Source of the DNA: JAYUZR01 sp043751595
GTDB taxonomy: Bacteria; Patescibacteriota; UBA1384; CAILIB01
NCBI GenBank assembly: GCA_043751595.1
Contig: JAYUZR010000055.1
Location: forward strand, 1 to 21,479
Direction: 5' to 3'
DNA: 21,479 nt
Shown here: one piece after another, positions 5,620 through 13,143 of the stretch
Layout of the letters: every line of letters begins with the position of its first letter
How positions within the stretch are numbered: position 1 is the stretch's first letter
Translations under genes and position numbers: made by a program
Notes under the pieces: model-generated
Seen by the model: only the letters and a program-made list of their open reading frames with translations
The model's database searches: none
What the model was told of the DNA's origin: nothing

Positions 5620-7380
5620 CTACTTTCCGCTAATAGTAGGGCAGTAGAGTTTGTTGTGATAATCCAGCACCATGCGCTCGCTGCTAAACTGGGGTGCGAG
5701 CTCGGCAATGGTTTCGCGCATCATCTGAGTCCAGAGTTCTGGGATGCCACGTGCATCTTGCTTGTAGTACAAAGGAATAACCTGCTCAGCCAACATCCGG
5801 TACAGTCCGTTCTCGGTATCTTCTGAAGGAAGGGAGAAGCCAAGGCCGGACCAATCTACTTCCCAAGCCCAACCATCGGGGACCGTACACTGAAGTACTC
5901 CGTTGGCGGCTGCTTTCATGCCGCTAGTGCCAGAAGCTTCTTTGCCAAAAATTGGCGTATTAAGCCATACGTCTGATCCAGAAACCAAGAGGCGAGAGAG
6001 TGTAATAGAGTAATCCTCTACCATTACTACGCGGTGCTTGGTTTGATACTCGGCCAGGCGCTCAATCTTGGCAATAATTTCCTTACCCTGACCATCGGCC
6101 GGGTGAGACTTGCCGGCAATGAGGACCTGCATCGGACGCTCTTCGTTGAAGAGTAGCTCTTGCAAACGATCGAGGTCGCTAAAGAGCATATCTGGGCGCT
6201 TGTAGGTAGCAAAACGGCGAGCCCAGGTAACGGTAAGGACATCGTGATCGAGCTGCACACCGGTGCGAGCGTAGACTTCGTCGAGCATTCTTACCTTAAG
6301 AATCTGGTGAATATGCCAGATGCGCTCAGGGGTAAGCTTGCGGACGGCCTTCCAAAGGTTGGCGTCTTTAATATCCTGCGCCCAATCGGGGCGGGTTTCA
6401 TGTAATACTTCTTGCCACTCGGCGGCCATCCAGGCAGGAAGGTGCACTCCGTTGGTAACGCTTTCAAAGTGGTATTCTGGCCAGATCTCGAGTGCTTTTT
6501 CGGCGTGAAGCTTACTTACGGCGTTGCTGTGCTTGGCCATCCGAAGAGCAAGTTGGGTCATAGCAAAACTACCAGGCTGCTCACAAGCGCCAAGCGCCAA
6601 GATGCGCTCAAGGCCGATGCCACTGGTGTGGGCATACGTGCCAAGATAAAAGGCAACCGTATCGTTGGGGAAGAGATCGTTTCCGGCAGGTACCAGGGTA
6701 TGATTGGTAAAGACAAGGTTTTGCTTAGCCTGTTTAAGGGCTTCATCAGTAGAAAGGCCTTCGGCAATATATTCAGCGGCAAGACCCAAAGAAAGGAAGG
6801 CGGCATGGCCTTCGTTCATGTGAAATAGGCTTGGCTCAATCTTGAGTGCGCGAATAAGAGCTAGGCCGCCAAGGGCAAGTACGAGCTCTTGCTGAATGCG
6901 GCGATCCATCCCGCCACCGTAGAGCTGATCGGTAATCTGGCGGTCTTCTGGACTATTCTTCCAGTGGTCGGTATCAAGCAGATAAAGGGGGCAGCCGGTA
7001 GGTCCGCCAACCATGTACTTCCAGGCTTGTACGTAAACCGTGCGCTCGTGTATAGGAACTTCCAGCAGGATGGTCTCGGCAGTACTATCGGTGACCAAAG
7101 AAAGCTGAGCTGCCTGAGGATTAATGGGCTGAGGACTTTCGTGCTGGCCATCAAACTCGATATCTTGATGAAAATACCCCTTACGATAAAACAGACCAAT
7201 CGCTACCAGGGGGTAGTGACGAGTGCCAACTTCTTGAACAATATCGCCGGCAAGGACGCCTAGCCCGCCTGAATAGATGGGAAGCGTATCGGTGATGCCG
7301 TATTCGGCGCAGAAATAAGCGACAGGATGCTCAGCGGTAGGTTCCGCAGCAGCCCCTCTTTGCTGTCGGAGTAGAGTCAC
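5620..7380 (-). CDS. glgP: Alpha-glucan (glycogen/maltodextrin) phosphorylase, GT35, short form
   Basis: 586-aa PLP-dependent phosphorylase that releases glucose-1-phosphate from the non-reducing ends of alpha-1,4 glucans. AEYGI and YSGGLGVLAGD at the N-terminus, FHMNEGHAAF, TNHTLVPAGND, VTNGVHLPAW, RFATYKRP, AGKSHPADGQGK and EASGTSGMKAAANG with the PLP lysine K489 are all present. These features match the archaeal/Thermotoga-type branch (TIGR02094-like). Relatives are commonly 700-850 aa; this one lacks the N-terminal extension, so it is a catalytic core only, with no recognisable regulatory region. Start is GTG at 7380 and no SD is visible; a TATAGA (7407-7402) just upstream could be a weak internal -10. 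Second-to-last gene of the operon, 12 bp before the amylase. Confidence 0.94.
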   Translation of the reverse strand: MTLLRQQRGAAAEPTAEHPVAYFCAEYGITDTLPIYSGGLGVLAGDIVQEVGTRHYPLVAIGLFYRKGYFHQDIEFDGQHESPQPINPQAAQLSLVTDSTAETILLEVPIHERTVYVQAWKYMVGGPTGCPLYLLDTDHWKNSPEDRQITDQLYGGGMDRRIQQELVLALGGLALIRALKIEPSLFHMNEGHAAFLSLGLAAEYIAEGLSTDEALKQAKQNLVFTNHTLVPAGNDLFPNDTVAFYLGTYAHTSGIGLERILALGACEQPGSFAMTQLALRMAKHSNAVSKLHAEKALEIWPEYHFESVTNGVHLPAWMAAEWQEVLHETRPDWAQDIKDANLWKAVRKLTPERIWHIHQILKVRMLDEVYARTGVQLDHDVLTVTWARRFATYKRPDMLFSDLDRLQELLFNEERPMQVLIAGKSHPADGQGKEIIAKIERLAEYQTKHRVVMVEDYSITLSRLLVSGSDVWLNTPIFGKEASGTSGMKAAANGVLQCTVPDGWAWEVDWSGLGFSLPSEDTENGLYRMLAEQVIPLYYKQDARGIPELWTQMMRETIAELAPQFSSERMVLDYHNKLYCPTISGK

Positions 7381-7413
7381 GGGGGATGAATTAGGTTGAA
7401 ATCTATACGCAGA

Positions 7414-8727
7414 TTACTGCGCGCCGATGATGCTACGAACGATCATCATCATAAGAAACAGTCCGCCAATAGTGTACCACAGCAAGTAGTTGTCTAGGGA
7501 ACTCTTGCCAGGCGCTTTAGTAGTAAAAACAACCTTACCATCAGCACTGGTAGCGGCTACACGGTGAGGAACTGGCACAGCAGGGAGGCCGGCGCTAGCT
7601 AATTCCGTGACTAGAGCAGGCTCACCAAGGCCAAAAAATGAGCCTTGGCCTGGGGTAATTTTGGAAAGGAGAAAGCTCAGGCTGTTTTTTCGGGTAGTTG
7701 GGTTATGCAGGGCTGAGCCAATTGCCATTAAGAGTGCGCCACCAACCACTAAGAGAACCGGCCAGAAAATAGGGGCCTTACTAGAGCTAACTAGTAGTCC
7801 AATGAGTGAGACGGTGATAATGATGCCACCGACCGGGCGTAGAAGCTTAAGTGGAATACGCAGACTAGCCAGTAATACGACAATACCCAGGATAATTCCG
7901 AGCAGTTGCATGGCGCTGGTTGGGTTTCCAACGATATACCCAAAAGAAGTTACTCCCAGCATAATTGGAGCGATCATTTCAAAGGTTGCGCGCACGCGGT
8001 AATCGAGTTCGTAGTGTTCCTTTTGATATAAAAAGCCGTACAGGCAGGCAATACCTAGCGCAGCGCAGCTAGTGGCGATCCAGATAAGAAGGCGAACCCA
8101 AGGCTGAACCGTGGTAAAGCTTTCGGGCAAGAGGAGAAGTCCTCCAACAGCCAGTACTGTCGCAGCGGATTGGTATCCTTTGGCGCTAAGTTCATTGTGA
8201 TGGCGGATATGGTGCCAAGCCAGCGAGAAAAAGAAGTAGGCAGGGATGAGAGAAAGGATGGCGTACCCAAGTTGAGAAGTATCAATAAGAGAACCAAAAG
8301 AGAAGGCCAGGGCAGTGGCACTGAAGATGGTGCCAAGCGAATGCCAAGGAAGACTGCTAGTAGATTCGAGAATAACGTAGCCTGCGAGTGAGATAAGTGA
8401 AACGAGAAATACGAGTGTGGCATCTACCTCGGTGTACAGGCCAGATTGGATAATACTGGTGCCAATCGCCAGAGGTAGGATAAGATCGGCTGCCGAAAGA
8501 CTAATCCGGCTTACCAGCTGGCTTTTAGCGTCTTTGCGGGTGCTAAAACCAAGCGTATACAGGCCGATTACCGCCGCCAAGATAAGGCCTATCCGCGAAT
8601 ACGACGGCATAAGATCCCAGCTTTTGGTAATAACCACCACAATACCAAGCACAATCAGTCCAGCACCGCTTAGGAGGTACCACAGGGATGACGAAGAGGG
8701 TTTCTGTTCTGAAGTCTCGGTGTGCAT
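7414..8727 (-). CDS. Polytopic membrane protein (DUF2157-like), unknown function
   Basis: 437-aa integral membrane protein with roughly 11-12 hydrophobic segments from about residue 16 to 345. These are followed by a soluble stretch (about 350-410, including the Gly/Pro-rich SKITPGQGSFFGLGEP) and a final membrane helix at the C-terminus. The N-terminal half (LSGAGLIVLGIVVVITKSWD, then closely packed helices) is reminiscent of DUF2157-type predicted membrane proteins, but I do not see a decisive motif. It is 15 bp after the RDD gene and 33 bp before the phosphorylase, hence the same operon. ATG at 8727 without SD. A link to glucan metabolism is suggested only by position. Confidence 0.8.
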   Translation of the reverse strand: MHTETSEQKPSSSSLWYLLSGAGLIVLGIVVVITKSWDLMPSYSRIGLILAAVIGLYTLGFSTRKDAKSQLVSRISLSAADLILPLAIGTSIIQSGLYTEVDATLVFLVSLISLAGYVILESTSSLPWHSLGTIFSATALAFSFGSLIDTSQLGYAILSLIPAYFFFSLAWHHIRHHNELSAKGYQSAATVLAVGGLLLLPESFTTVQPWVRLLIWIATSCAALGIACLYGFLYQKEHYELDYRVRATFEMIAPIMLGVTSFGYIVGNPTSAMQLLGIILGIVVLLASLRIPLKLLRPVGGIIITVSLIGLLVSSSKAPIFWPVLLVVGGALLMAIGSALHNPTTRKNSLSFLLSKITPGQGSFFGLGEPALVTELASAGLPAVPVPHRVAATSADGKVVFTTKAPGKSSLDNYLLWYTIGGLFLMMMIVRSIIGAQ

Positions 8728-8742
8728 GGTGCTTGCGTGAGA

Positions 8743-9162
8743 TTACTTAACGCTGCGTACTACAAGGGTACGAGCAGCAAGGTCGTGCCAAGTTTGGCGT
8801 TGTGGGTTAAAGAAGGCCCAGATATATCCGAACATGAATACTAGGGAGCTGATAACGCTAACAAACGACCGGACAAAGGCTGTGCCCCAACCTGGACGCT
8901 CGCCGTCGGTGGTCAGTACCTCAATCCCCATCGCTCGCTTGCCAAGGGTGGCACCAAACTGAGCAACCATAATCCAGTCGTAGAGGACATAGATAAGGCC
9001 AGTCGCGTTATTGGTGGAGCTACTCAGGTTACTTCCGAGGGCAAAATCTAGAATGAAAAAGAGTGCTATTAGCGCAAAGAAATCGATAATACTGGCGGCA
9101 AAACGGGAGCCAATCGTGGCTAGTTCTCGAGAAGTGGGTTGGGTGGTAGGAGTAGGTTCCAT
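8743..9162 (-). CDS. RDD-family membrane protein
   Basis: 139-aa RDD protein. The family signature shows in GSRFAASIIDFFALIALFF (first helix with Arg and Asp) and in GATLGKRAMGIEVLTTDGERPGWGTAFVRS. A long hydrophobic segment (SVISSLVFMFGYIWAFF) and the closing QTWHDLAARTLVV complete the usual order. RDD proteins are three-helix membrane proteins; roles in Na+/H+ transport have been reported for a few, but most are unknown. I chose ATG 9162 over the in-frame ATG 9207 because the residues between them do not resemble the family and that extension overlaps the promoter of the divergent gene. First gene of the operon leading to the phosphorylase and amylase. Confidence 0.88.
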   Translation of the reverse strand: MEPTPTTQPTSRELATIGSRFAASIIDFFALIALFFILDFALGSNLSSSTNNATGLIYVLYDWIMVAQFGATLGKRAMGIEVLTTDGERPGWGTAFVRSFVSVISSLVFMFGYIWAFFNPQRQTWHDLAARTLVVRSVK

Positions 9163-9167
9163 AGTAT

Positions 9168-9173
9168 ATATAT
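9168..9173 (-). promoter_or_regulatory. Possible -10 box of the RDD-phosphorylase-amylase operon
   Basis: TATATA (9173-9168) ends 5 nt before the ATG at 9162, so a transcript would be leaderless or nearly so. No convincing -35 is visible at 16-19 bp, which keeps confidence low. Confidence 0.28.
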
Positions 9174-9200
9174 GGTAACGCAGATTAGATGGGCGGGGAA

Positions 9201-9229
9201 TGGACATTGCATCGATTGCGAGTTAGCAT
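9201..9229 (+). promoter_or_regulatory. Promoter giving a leaderless mRNA
   Basis: TGGACA (9201-9206, 5 of 6 to consensus), 17 bp, TAGCAT (9224-9229), then exactly 7 nt to ATG at 9237. The expected transcription start is the A of the start codon. The -10 sequence is identical to that of the nucleotidyltransferase gene at 1591. Confidence 0.55.
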
Positions 9230-9236
9230 GGTGAGG

Positions 9237-9749
9237 ATGAAGACGCACCAGCATCACGAGTATCTGTTACACCGAGTTGTTGCTGGGAGTGCTTTCCTTT
9301 TCGCCCTTTGTTTATTGCCCGTTGTGCAGTACGTGGTAGTGGAGCGTCCACTTAACCAAGCTACTGCTCAGGTGGGTACTTCTTCTGAGAATGGACAGGT
9401 AGCTGGGGTAAGTACTGATGCCTCTCCTTCTATCGCTGATGTCACGGCAAATAAGAATGTATCTAATTTGGCTTGTGTAGAGCTTGAGGTGCAGAAGAAG
9501 GATCTTTCACGGTGGATTGCTGGTGTTCGTGCTGCTCAACAGCGAAAGATTGATGACGCGGTAGCGCCGTATAAAGATGCTTTGAACCAGATTACCGGCA
9601 CCGATGCTACCTCTGCTAACGAGCGCAGCGCCATCGAGAAGCTGATCGCTGATCAATCGGCTCCATTTGCTCGCAAGCTTACTGCCTACGAAAAGACGTA
9701 TACCGAGCAGAAGGCAGTGCTTGATGGTACTCTTTGCTTGAGCGAGTAG
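9237..9749 (+). CDS. Secreted or membrane-anchored protein of unknown function (170 aa)
   Basis: I do not recognise this protein. A short basic/His-rich N-terminus (MKTHQHHEYLLHR) precedes one hydrophobic segment (about 15-34), acting as an uncleaved anchor or a signal peptide. A Ser/Thr/Ala-rich linker (about 38-70) and a charged helical region (about 85-165, AAQQRKIDDAVAPYKDAL and similar) follow, probably coiled coil, bracketed by two cysteines (LACVELE and the final TLCLSE) that could form a disulfide outside the cell. ATG 9237 is preferred to upstream in-frame ATGs at 9189 and 9228 because the promoter places +1 at 9237. Single gene with its own terminator. A VKOR protein elsewhere in the window would suit disulfide-bearing exported proteins (inference). 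Confidence 0.75.
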   Translation: MKTHQHHEYLLHRVVAGSAFLFALCLLPVVQYVVVERPLNQATAQVGTSSENGQVAGVSTDASPSIADVTANKNVSNLACVELEVQKKDLSRWIAGVRAAQQRKIDDAVAPYKDALNQITGTDATSANERSAIEKLIADQSAPFARKLTAYEKTYTEQKAVLDGTLCLSE

Positions 9750-9761
9750 TTTATTGGCCGC

Positions 9762-9804
9762 AAAGAAAACCAGGCATCGCGTGAGCAATGCCTGGCTTCT
9801 TTTT
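9762..9804. terminator. Bidirectional terminator between converging genes
   Basis: CCAGGCAT (9769-9776) / ATGCCTGG (9788-9795) with outer AAAGAA/TTCTTT pairing and T-runs on both strands. It serves the gene ending at 9749 and the PEP-CTERM gene ending at 9803. Confidence 0.88.
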
Positions 9805-10450
9805 AGTTCCGCTTTTTCCTCCGTACCAGCAGGGCGGCTAGGCCAAGGAGGCCTAGGGCCGCCGAGCTAGGCTCGGGTGCATTGGCTACCATAAGGGACG
9901 TTATCGTCCAATGCGTGGTAATGACTATACCCTCGCCGGGAGCGAGGGTTCCCACTTGGTACTGTCCCCAGCTGAAGTAATTCGCCCAACTGGGCGAGAT
10001 CATTCCCAGATTGGCATCGGTGACCGGAGTCACCTGGCCGGTAAGAATGTTCTCGATCGTGGAGGCGCTGGGGACGTAGTCCACCCGGCTCGGCTGGGCC
10101 GGGTAGAGGATCGCGCTGGAATAAGCGTAGGCGGGCTTTGGCCCGTTCCACGGGGTATTAGCGCCAGCGTACAGCACAAAGGCAGACCCTTCCGGGTTGC
10201 CGGTGCTGTACAGGGTTCCTGCTGTCTGGACATCGTCCAGGCCTCCTAGGAGGCCGTCGTTGACGACCTTCCATTTGATTTCCAGGTCTCCCGAAGGGAT
10301 CTGGATGTTGATGGGGTCGTGGGGCCCGGCAAACACCGGAGTCCCGTTGACGAGAACGGACCAGCTGGTCTCGTTGAGCCCGTCGGCATTGGCGCCGCCG
10401 GCGATCAGGGCAAGAGAGACGAGGGAAAGGCAAGTTGTAAAGAGGCGCAT
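9803..10450 (-). CDS. PEP-CTERM-type secreted protein
   Basis: 215-aa exported protein. The N-terminus is a clear signal peptide (MRLFTTCLSLVSLALIAGGANA). The C-terminus is a textbook PEP-CTERM sorting signal: PEPSS at 192-196, a hydrophobic helix (AALGLLGLAALLV) and a basic tail RRKKRN. In other bacteria this tail is recognised by exosortase and the protein goes to the surface or exopolysaccharide. The body is Gly/Pro/Ser-rich, probably beta-structured, with no catalytic motif I can name. GGAG (10461-10458) lies 7 nt before the ATG. The gene has a near-consensus promoter of its own and is visibly richer in G+C than its neighbours, with many GCC, GGC and CCG codons, so recent acquisition is plausible. 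No exosortase gene is in the window. Confidence 0.88.
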   Translation of the reverse strand: MRLFTTCLSLVSLALIAGGANADGLNETSWSVLVNGTPVFAGPHDPINIQIPSGDLEIKWKVVNDGLLGGLDDVQTAGTLYSTGNPEGSAFVLYAGANTPWNGPKPAYAYSSAILYPAQPSRVDYVPSASTIENILTGQVTPVTDANLGMISPSWANYFSWGQYQVGTLAPGEGIVITTHWTITSLMVANAPEPSSAALGLLGLAALLVRRKKRN

Positions 10451-10527
10451 TGGGTTTCTCCGGCCGGTGTGGCCACGTAAGTAGGAAATACATCTACTGC
10501 ACGTATCATCCTTTTGAATGACGGAGC

Positions 10528-10556
10528 TTTATAGCATAAAAGCCTGATTTTGTCGA
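10528..10556 (-). promoter_or_regulatory. Promoter of the PEP-CTERM gene
   Basis: Minus strand: TCGACA (10556-10551, 5 of 6), 17 bp, TATAAA (10533-10528, 5 of 6) preceded by TGC (extended -10). Predicted leader about 70 nt. This is the best sigma70-like match in the window. Confidence 0.62.
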
Positions 10557-10609
10557 GTCTCTAAGGAGACTTACGCTACTATTCGTACCCAAGCCAACCT
10601 TGTAGCTGA

Positions 10610-10638
10610 TTGACTATTTAAGTCTTTTCTGCTAATTT
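10610..10638 (+). promoter_or_regulatory. Promoter of the 210-aa protein gene
   Basis: TTGACT (10610-10615, 5 of 6), 17 bp, TAATTT (10633-10638) preceded by TGC (extended -10). The transcript would start near 10645, about 59 nt before the ATG. It diverges from the PEP-CTERM promoter 54 bp away. Confidence 0.52.
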
Positions 10639-10703
10639 CCCGCCGCAGGTGAGGATCTGCCGTGACCTGAGAGGGCGCGATTCTTGTAAAGGAAAAAAGA
10701 AAA

Positions 10704-11336
10704 ATGAAGGTTAATGTTAAGGTTTTTGTTCAAAAGGTCAGTCTGTACACTGCAGCAGTGATGGCTGCTCATCTGACTATAAAGGCTCCTTATAAAGACG
10801 ATTACGCCGCCAATGAAAACTTGGCCATGTGGATGGTCGCGCAAGTCCTGAGCGGCGAGATCAATGTCCTGCAGTTTGAGAGGACTTTTCTTCTCAACTC
10901 AACATCAGGGAAAGAAGAGGCGGTCGCGTTGCTACTATGTTCTGTATCTTCTCATGAGACTGGAGATATCTGTCAGAGTTTAGTGAGCGGGGCTCAAAAT
11001 GTAGATCAGCTTTGGCAGATCTTTTGTGGGGCCTGTGCCGCTGCTGTTCCTCCACCCTTTCTAATCTTCCTTTTGGAGGAGATGAATAAGAGGTTGAGCT
11101 TTGCCGATATCTTTTGGGCTAAGTCTAAAGGGAGTGATCACCTTGAAGTAATGTTCAAGGCTTGGACGGAAAGAAGATACTCAGGTGATGCCGGTGAATT
11201 TGCTCAGGCAGCCTGGGCAAAGTTTCCGACAGATGACGCTAGTATCGTTCGGCGTTTTGCGGAGATAGCCTTTTACCGGTCTATCAATCCAATGGGCCTT
11301 AAAGAGAAAGTGGACCTGTTACGGCACCTTCCTTAA
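10704..11336 (+). CDS. Hypothetical helical cytoplasmic protein (210 aa)
   Basis: No family recognised. The sequence lacks a signal peptide and lasting membrane segments. It reads as mostly alpha-helical, with short hydrophobic patches (EEAVALLLCSV, PPFLIFLLEEMNKRL) separated by charged turns, which could be an alpha-solenoid-like fold. Four cysteines (in LLLCSV, GDICQSL and IFCGACAAA) show no metal-site spacing. AAGGA with about 9 nt spacing precedes the ATG at 10704. It has its own promoter and ends just before the hairpin at 11342. The Lys/Glu-rich, lower-GC coding contrasts with the GC-rich gene next to it. Its neighbours are unrelated, so context gives no role. Confidence 0.72.
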   Translation: MKVNVKVFVQKVSLYTAAVMAAHLTIKAPYKDDYAANENLAMWMVAQVLSGEINVLQFERTFLLNSTSGKEEAVALLLCSVSSHETGDICQSLVSGAQNVDQLWQIFCGACAAAVPPPFLIFLLEEMNKRLSFADIFWAKSKGSDHLEVMFKAWTERRYSGDAGEFAQAAWAKFPTDDASIVRRFAEIAFYRSINPMGLKEKVDLLRHLP

Positions 11337-11341
11337 AAAGT

Positions 11342-11375
11342 AAGAGCCCCGCACACAACCGTGTGCGGGGCTCTT
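11342..11375. terminator. Terminator between converging genes
   Basis: Perfect 15-bp GC-rich stem (11342-11356 / 11361-11375) with loop AACC. The minus strand has a T-rich tail (TTACTTTTT), so it mainly ends the debranching-enzyme operon. The plus strand has no proper U-run. Confidence 0.85.
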
Positions 11376-11394
11376 CGTATTAACAGCTAAAGAA

Positions 11395-13143
11395 TTACTT
11401 CTTCAGACTCAGCTCATGCTCCTTCAGTGCCCACAAATACGGCCCAGCAGAAAAGGCCTGCACGCCGCATCCCCAAGAGTCTCCATTACCCGCAGCTTGG
11501 GTCTCCCCGGCAGCACCAGCAATGTTCTTCCAGAGAATCTCTTCCGTAGCGCCAGATACCAGCTGGCTGGCCTGAGCGGCAAAGCCACCAAAGCGTTTAA
11601 GTGCCACAGAAGCCAAGCAGTTAATCATCATCCAACTATCACCGTTGTGATAACTCTCGTTGCTTTCGCCCATACTTACCGCATGAAACGCAGGGTTAGA
11701 GGTATCGATGGTACTCAGTCCACCCCATGGTAGCCATAACTTTTCGAGGGCGTGGGTAAAGACGGATCTCCAGCTGATCTCGCTTAGTAAATCGGGTGCG
11801 GCAAGGTAGGCGATAAAGAGATTGGGCCGGCAGATAGGGTCGCCCAGGCGATCGGCTAGCATGCCTTGCTGAAGGTATTCCTTCTCGATCACGCTACGTA
11901 GCTGTAATCGCTCGCTAGCAACGCGCGGGTCAAAGGTAAGCTCGTACAAAAGTTCGAGGGCAAGCAGGAATCCAGCCTGAATCTCGATAGGGAAGCCTTC
12001 GCGCCCAGGGGTATCCATCCAGGTGGCATTTTTGCCACTCTCAATTAAGCCGTGATGAGCCCGTCGCATGGAGAGTTCGGTATGGGCTTGAATCAGCAGG
12101 TGCTCGAGGCGAGCTTGGGTAACGGGGTCAAGATCATTCAACCCGTATTCGCGTACCAAGAGGCAGAGCCAAAGCAGACCATCGGAGCAGCTGCTGTTAC
12201 TGCCAATATAGGTAGGTAGTTGTCCGTTATCGAGTCTCATCCCAATAGCGTGCTGGATGCATTCAAATTGATCGTCTCGGCGCATGCCAAGAGCGGCCAC
12301 CAGGGTATCGCGGGTCCATTGTTGATGGAACCACGGAAGGCCTGCCCAAAAACCAGTAGGGGTGCGCAGACGCTCTAGAGTAGAAAGAGCGGCACGCTCG
12401 GCAATGTGGGGGAGCTCAACTGGGCGACCGTGATCAACGCTAAGCTCGGCCGGGATCATAAACTGCTGCTGGCCGGCTTGCAGGCTGTATTGCTCGGCTA
12501 GATTCAGGTTATCAGCAGCTCCCAGCATCAGGCTGGTGGTAGTGGTCTCGGCTAAAATAAGCACCTCTTTACTCTCGGGAGGAGAGTGCCGAGCGGCATC
12601 TCTGGAGTAATTAACGGTAGTAGCTTGCTCAATAAGGGTGAGACCGCCGCTACTGCGTACATTGATGGCGATGGGGGCCTCTAGATTGGGATCGGAAACC
12701 ATCACCGAAAGGCTAGTGCCTTGCAGACTGGTGGTAATCTCGCGCTCAACCAACGATGGGTGGCGATACGTATGGCGGGGGTCCAGGAGGATGCGCAAGC
12801 GAGTGGGGGTAGACGCCATAATATGTACACCCGAGCGCCCGCGGAGAGGGACAAAAGCAAGCTTGGCGCCACTGGCGAGCTCCCAAACTGCCTGGAACTC
12901 GGTAAGGGTAAGGCCAACTACGGCATCAATATCACCTTTGGCGGTGAGGGGCTGGATATGTTCAAGTATCTTAACAAAATGTCCGCCTTGGGATTCACGC
13001 CAAACAAACCAACCTGCATAGCGGGTGGTTTGTGATGGATATAGAGAAAGATAATCAAGCGTTCCGCTGCGCAGCAAAAAGCCAAGTTCCTGATCTACCT
13101 CTTTTTCGGCATTTCCTACCGAGGTAAGGTGACGGACGATCAT
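11395..13143 (-). CDS. Glycogen debranching enzyme, archaeal-type amylo-alpha-1,6-glucosidase
   Basis: 582-aa protein with a GDE_N-like beta-rich N-terminal half (1-230) and a GDE_C-like (alpha/alpha)6 barrel (about 240-580), the arrangement of archaeal-type debranching enzymes (family GH133, TIGR01561-like). Hallmarks: GFWAGLPWFHQQWTRDTLVAALGM, the GKNATWMDTPG segment that carries an acidic active-site residue, FPIEIQAGFLLALELL, and YHNGDSWMMINCL near the end. It removes alpha-1,6 branches left after phosphorylase action. Its ATG overlaps the stop of the glycogen synthase gene in an ATGA (13140-13143), indicating translational coupling. Last gene of its operon, followed by the hairpin at 11342-11375. 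No signal peptide; cytoplasmic. Confidence 0.9.
   Translation of the reverse strand: MIVRHLTSVGNAEKEVDQELGFLLRSGTLDYLSLYPSQTTRYAGWFVWRESQGGHFVKILEHIQPLTAKGDIDAVVGLTLTEFQAVWELASGAKLAFVPLRGRSGVHIMASTPTRLRILLDPRHTYRHPSLVEREITTSLQGTSLSVMVSDPNLEAPIAINVRSSGGLTLIEQATTVNYSRDAARHSPPESKEVLILAETTTTSLMLGAADNLNLAEQYSLQAGQQQFMIPAELSVDHGRPVELPHIAERAALSTLERLRTPTGFWAGLPWFHQQWTRDTLVAALGMRRDDQFECIQHAIGMRLDNGQLPTYIGSNSSCSDGLLWLCLLVREYGLNDLDPVTQARLEHLLIQAHTELSMRRAHHGLIESGKNATWMDTPGREGFPIEIQAGFLLALELLYELTFDPRVASERLQLRSVIEKEYLQQGMLADRLGDPICRPNLFIAYLAAPDLLSEISWRSVFTHALEKLWLPWGGLSTIDTSNPAFHAVSMGESNESYHNGDSWMMINCLASVALKRFGGFAAQASQLVSGATEEILWKNIAGAAGETQAAGNGDSWGCGVQAFSAGPYLWALKEHELSLKK

Noticed and set aside
9163..9207. 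Longer start for the RDD gene at 9207
   Set aside because: The added residues do not match the family, and the region holds promoter elements for the divergent gene and the AT-rich -10 box.
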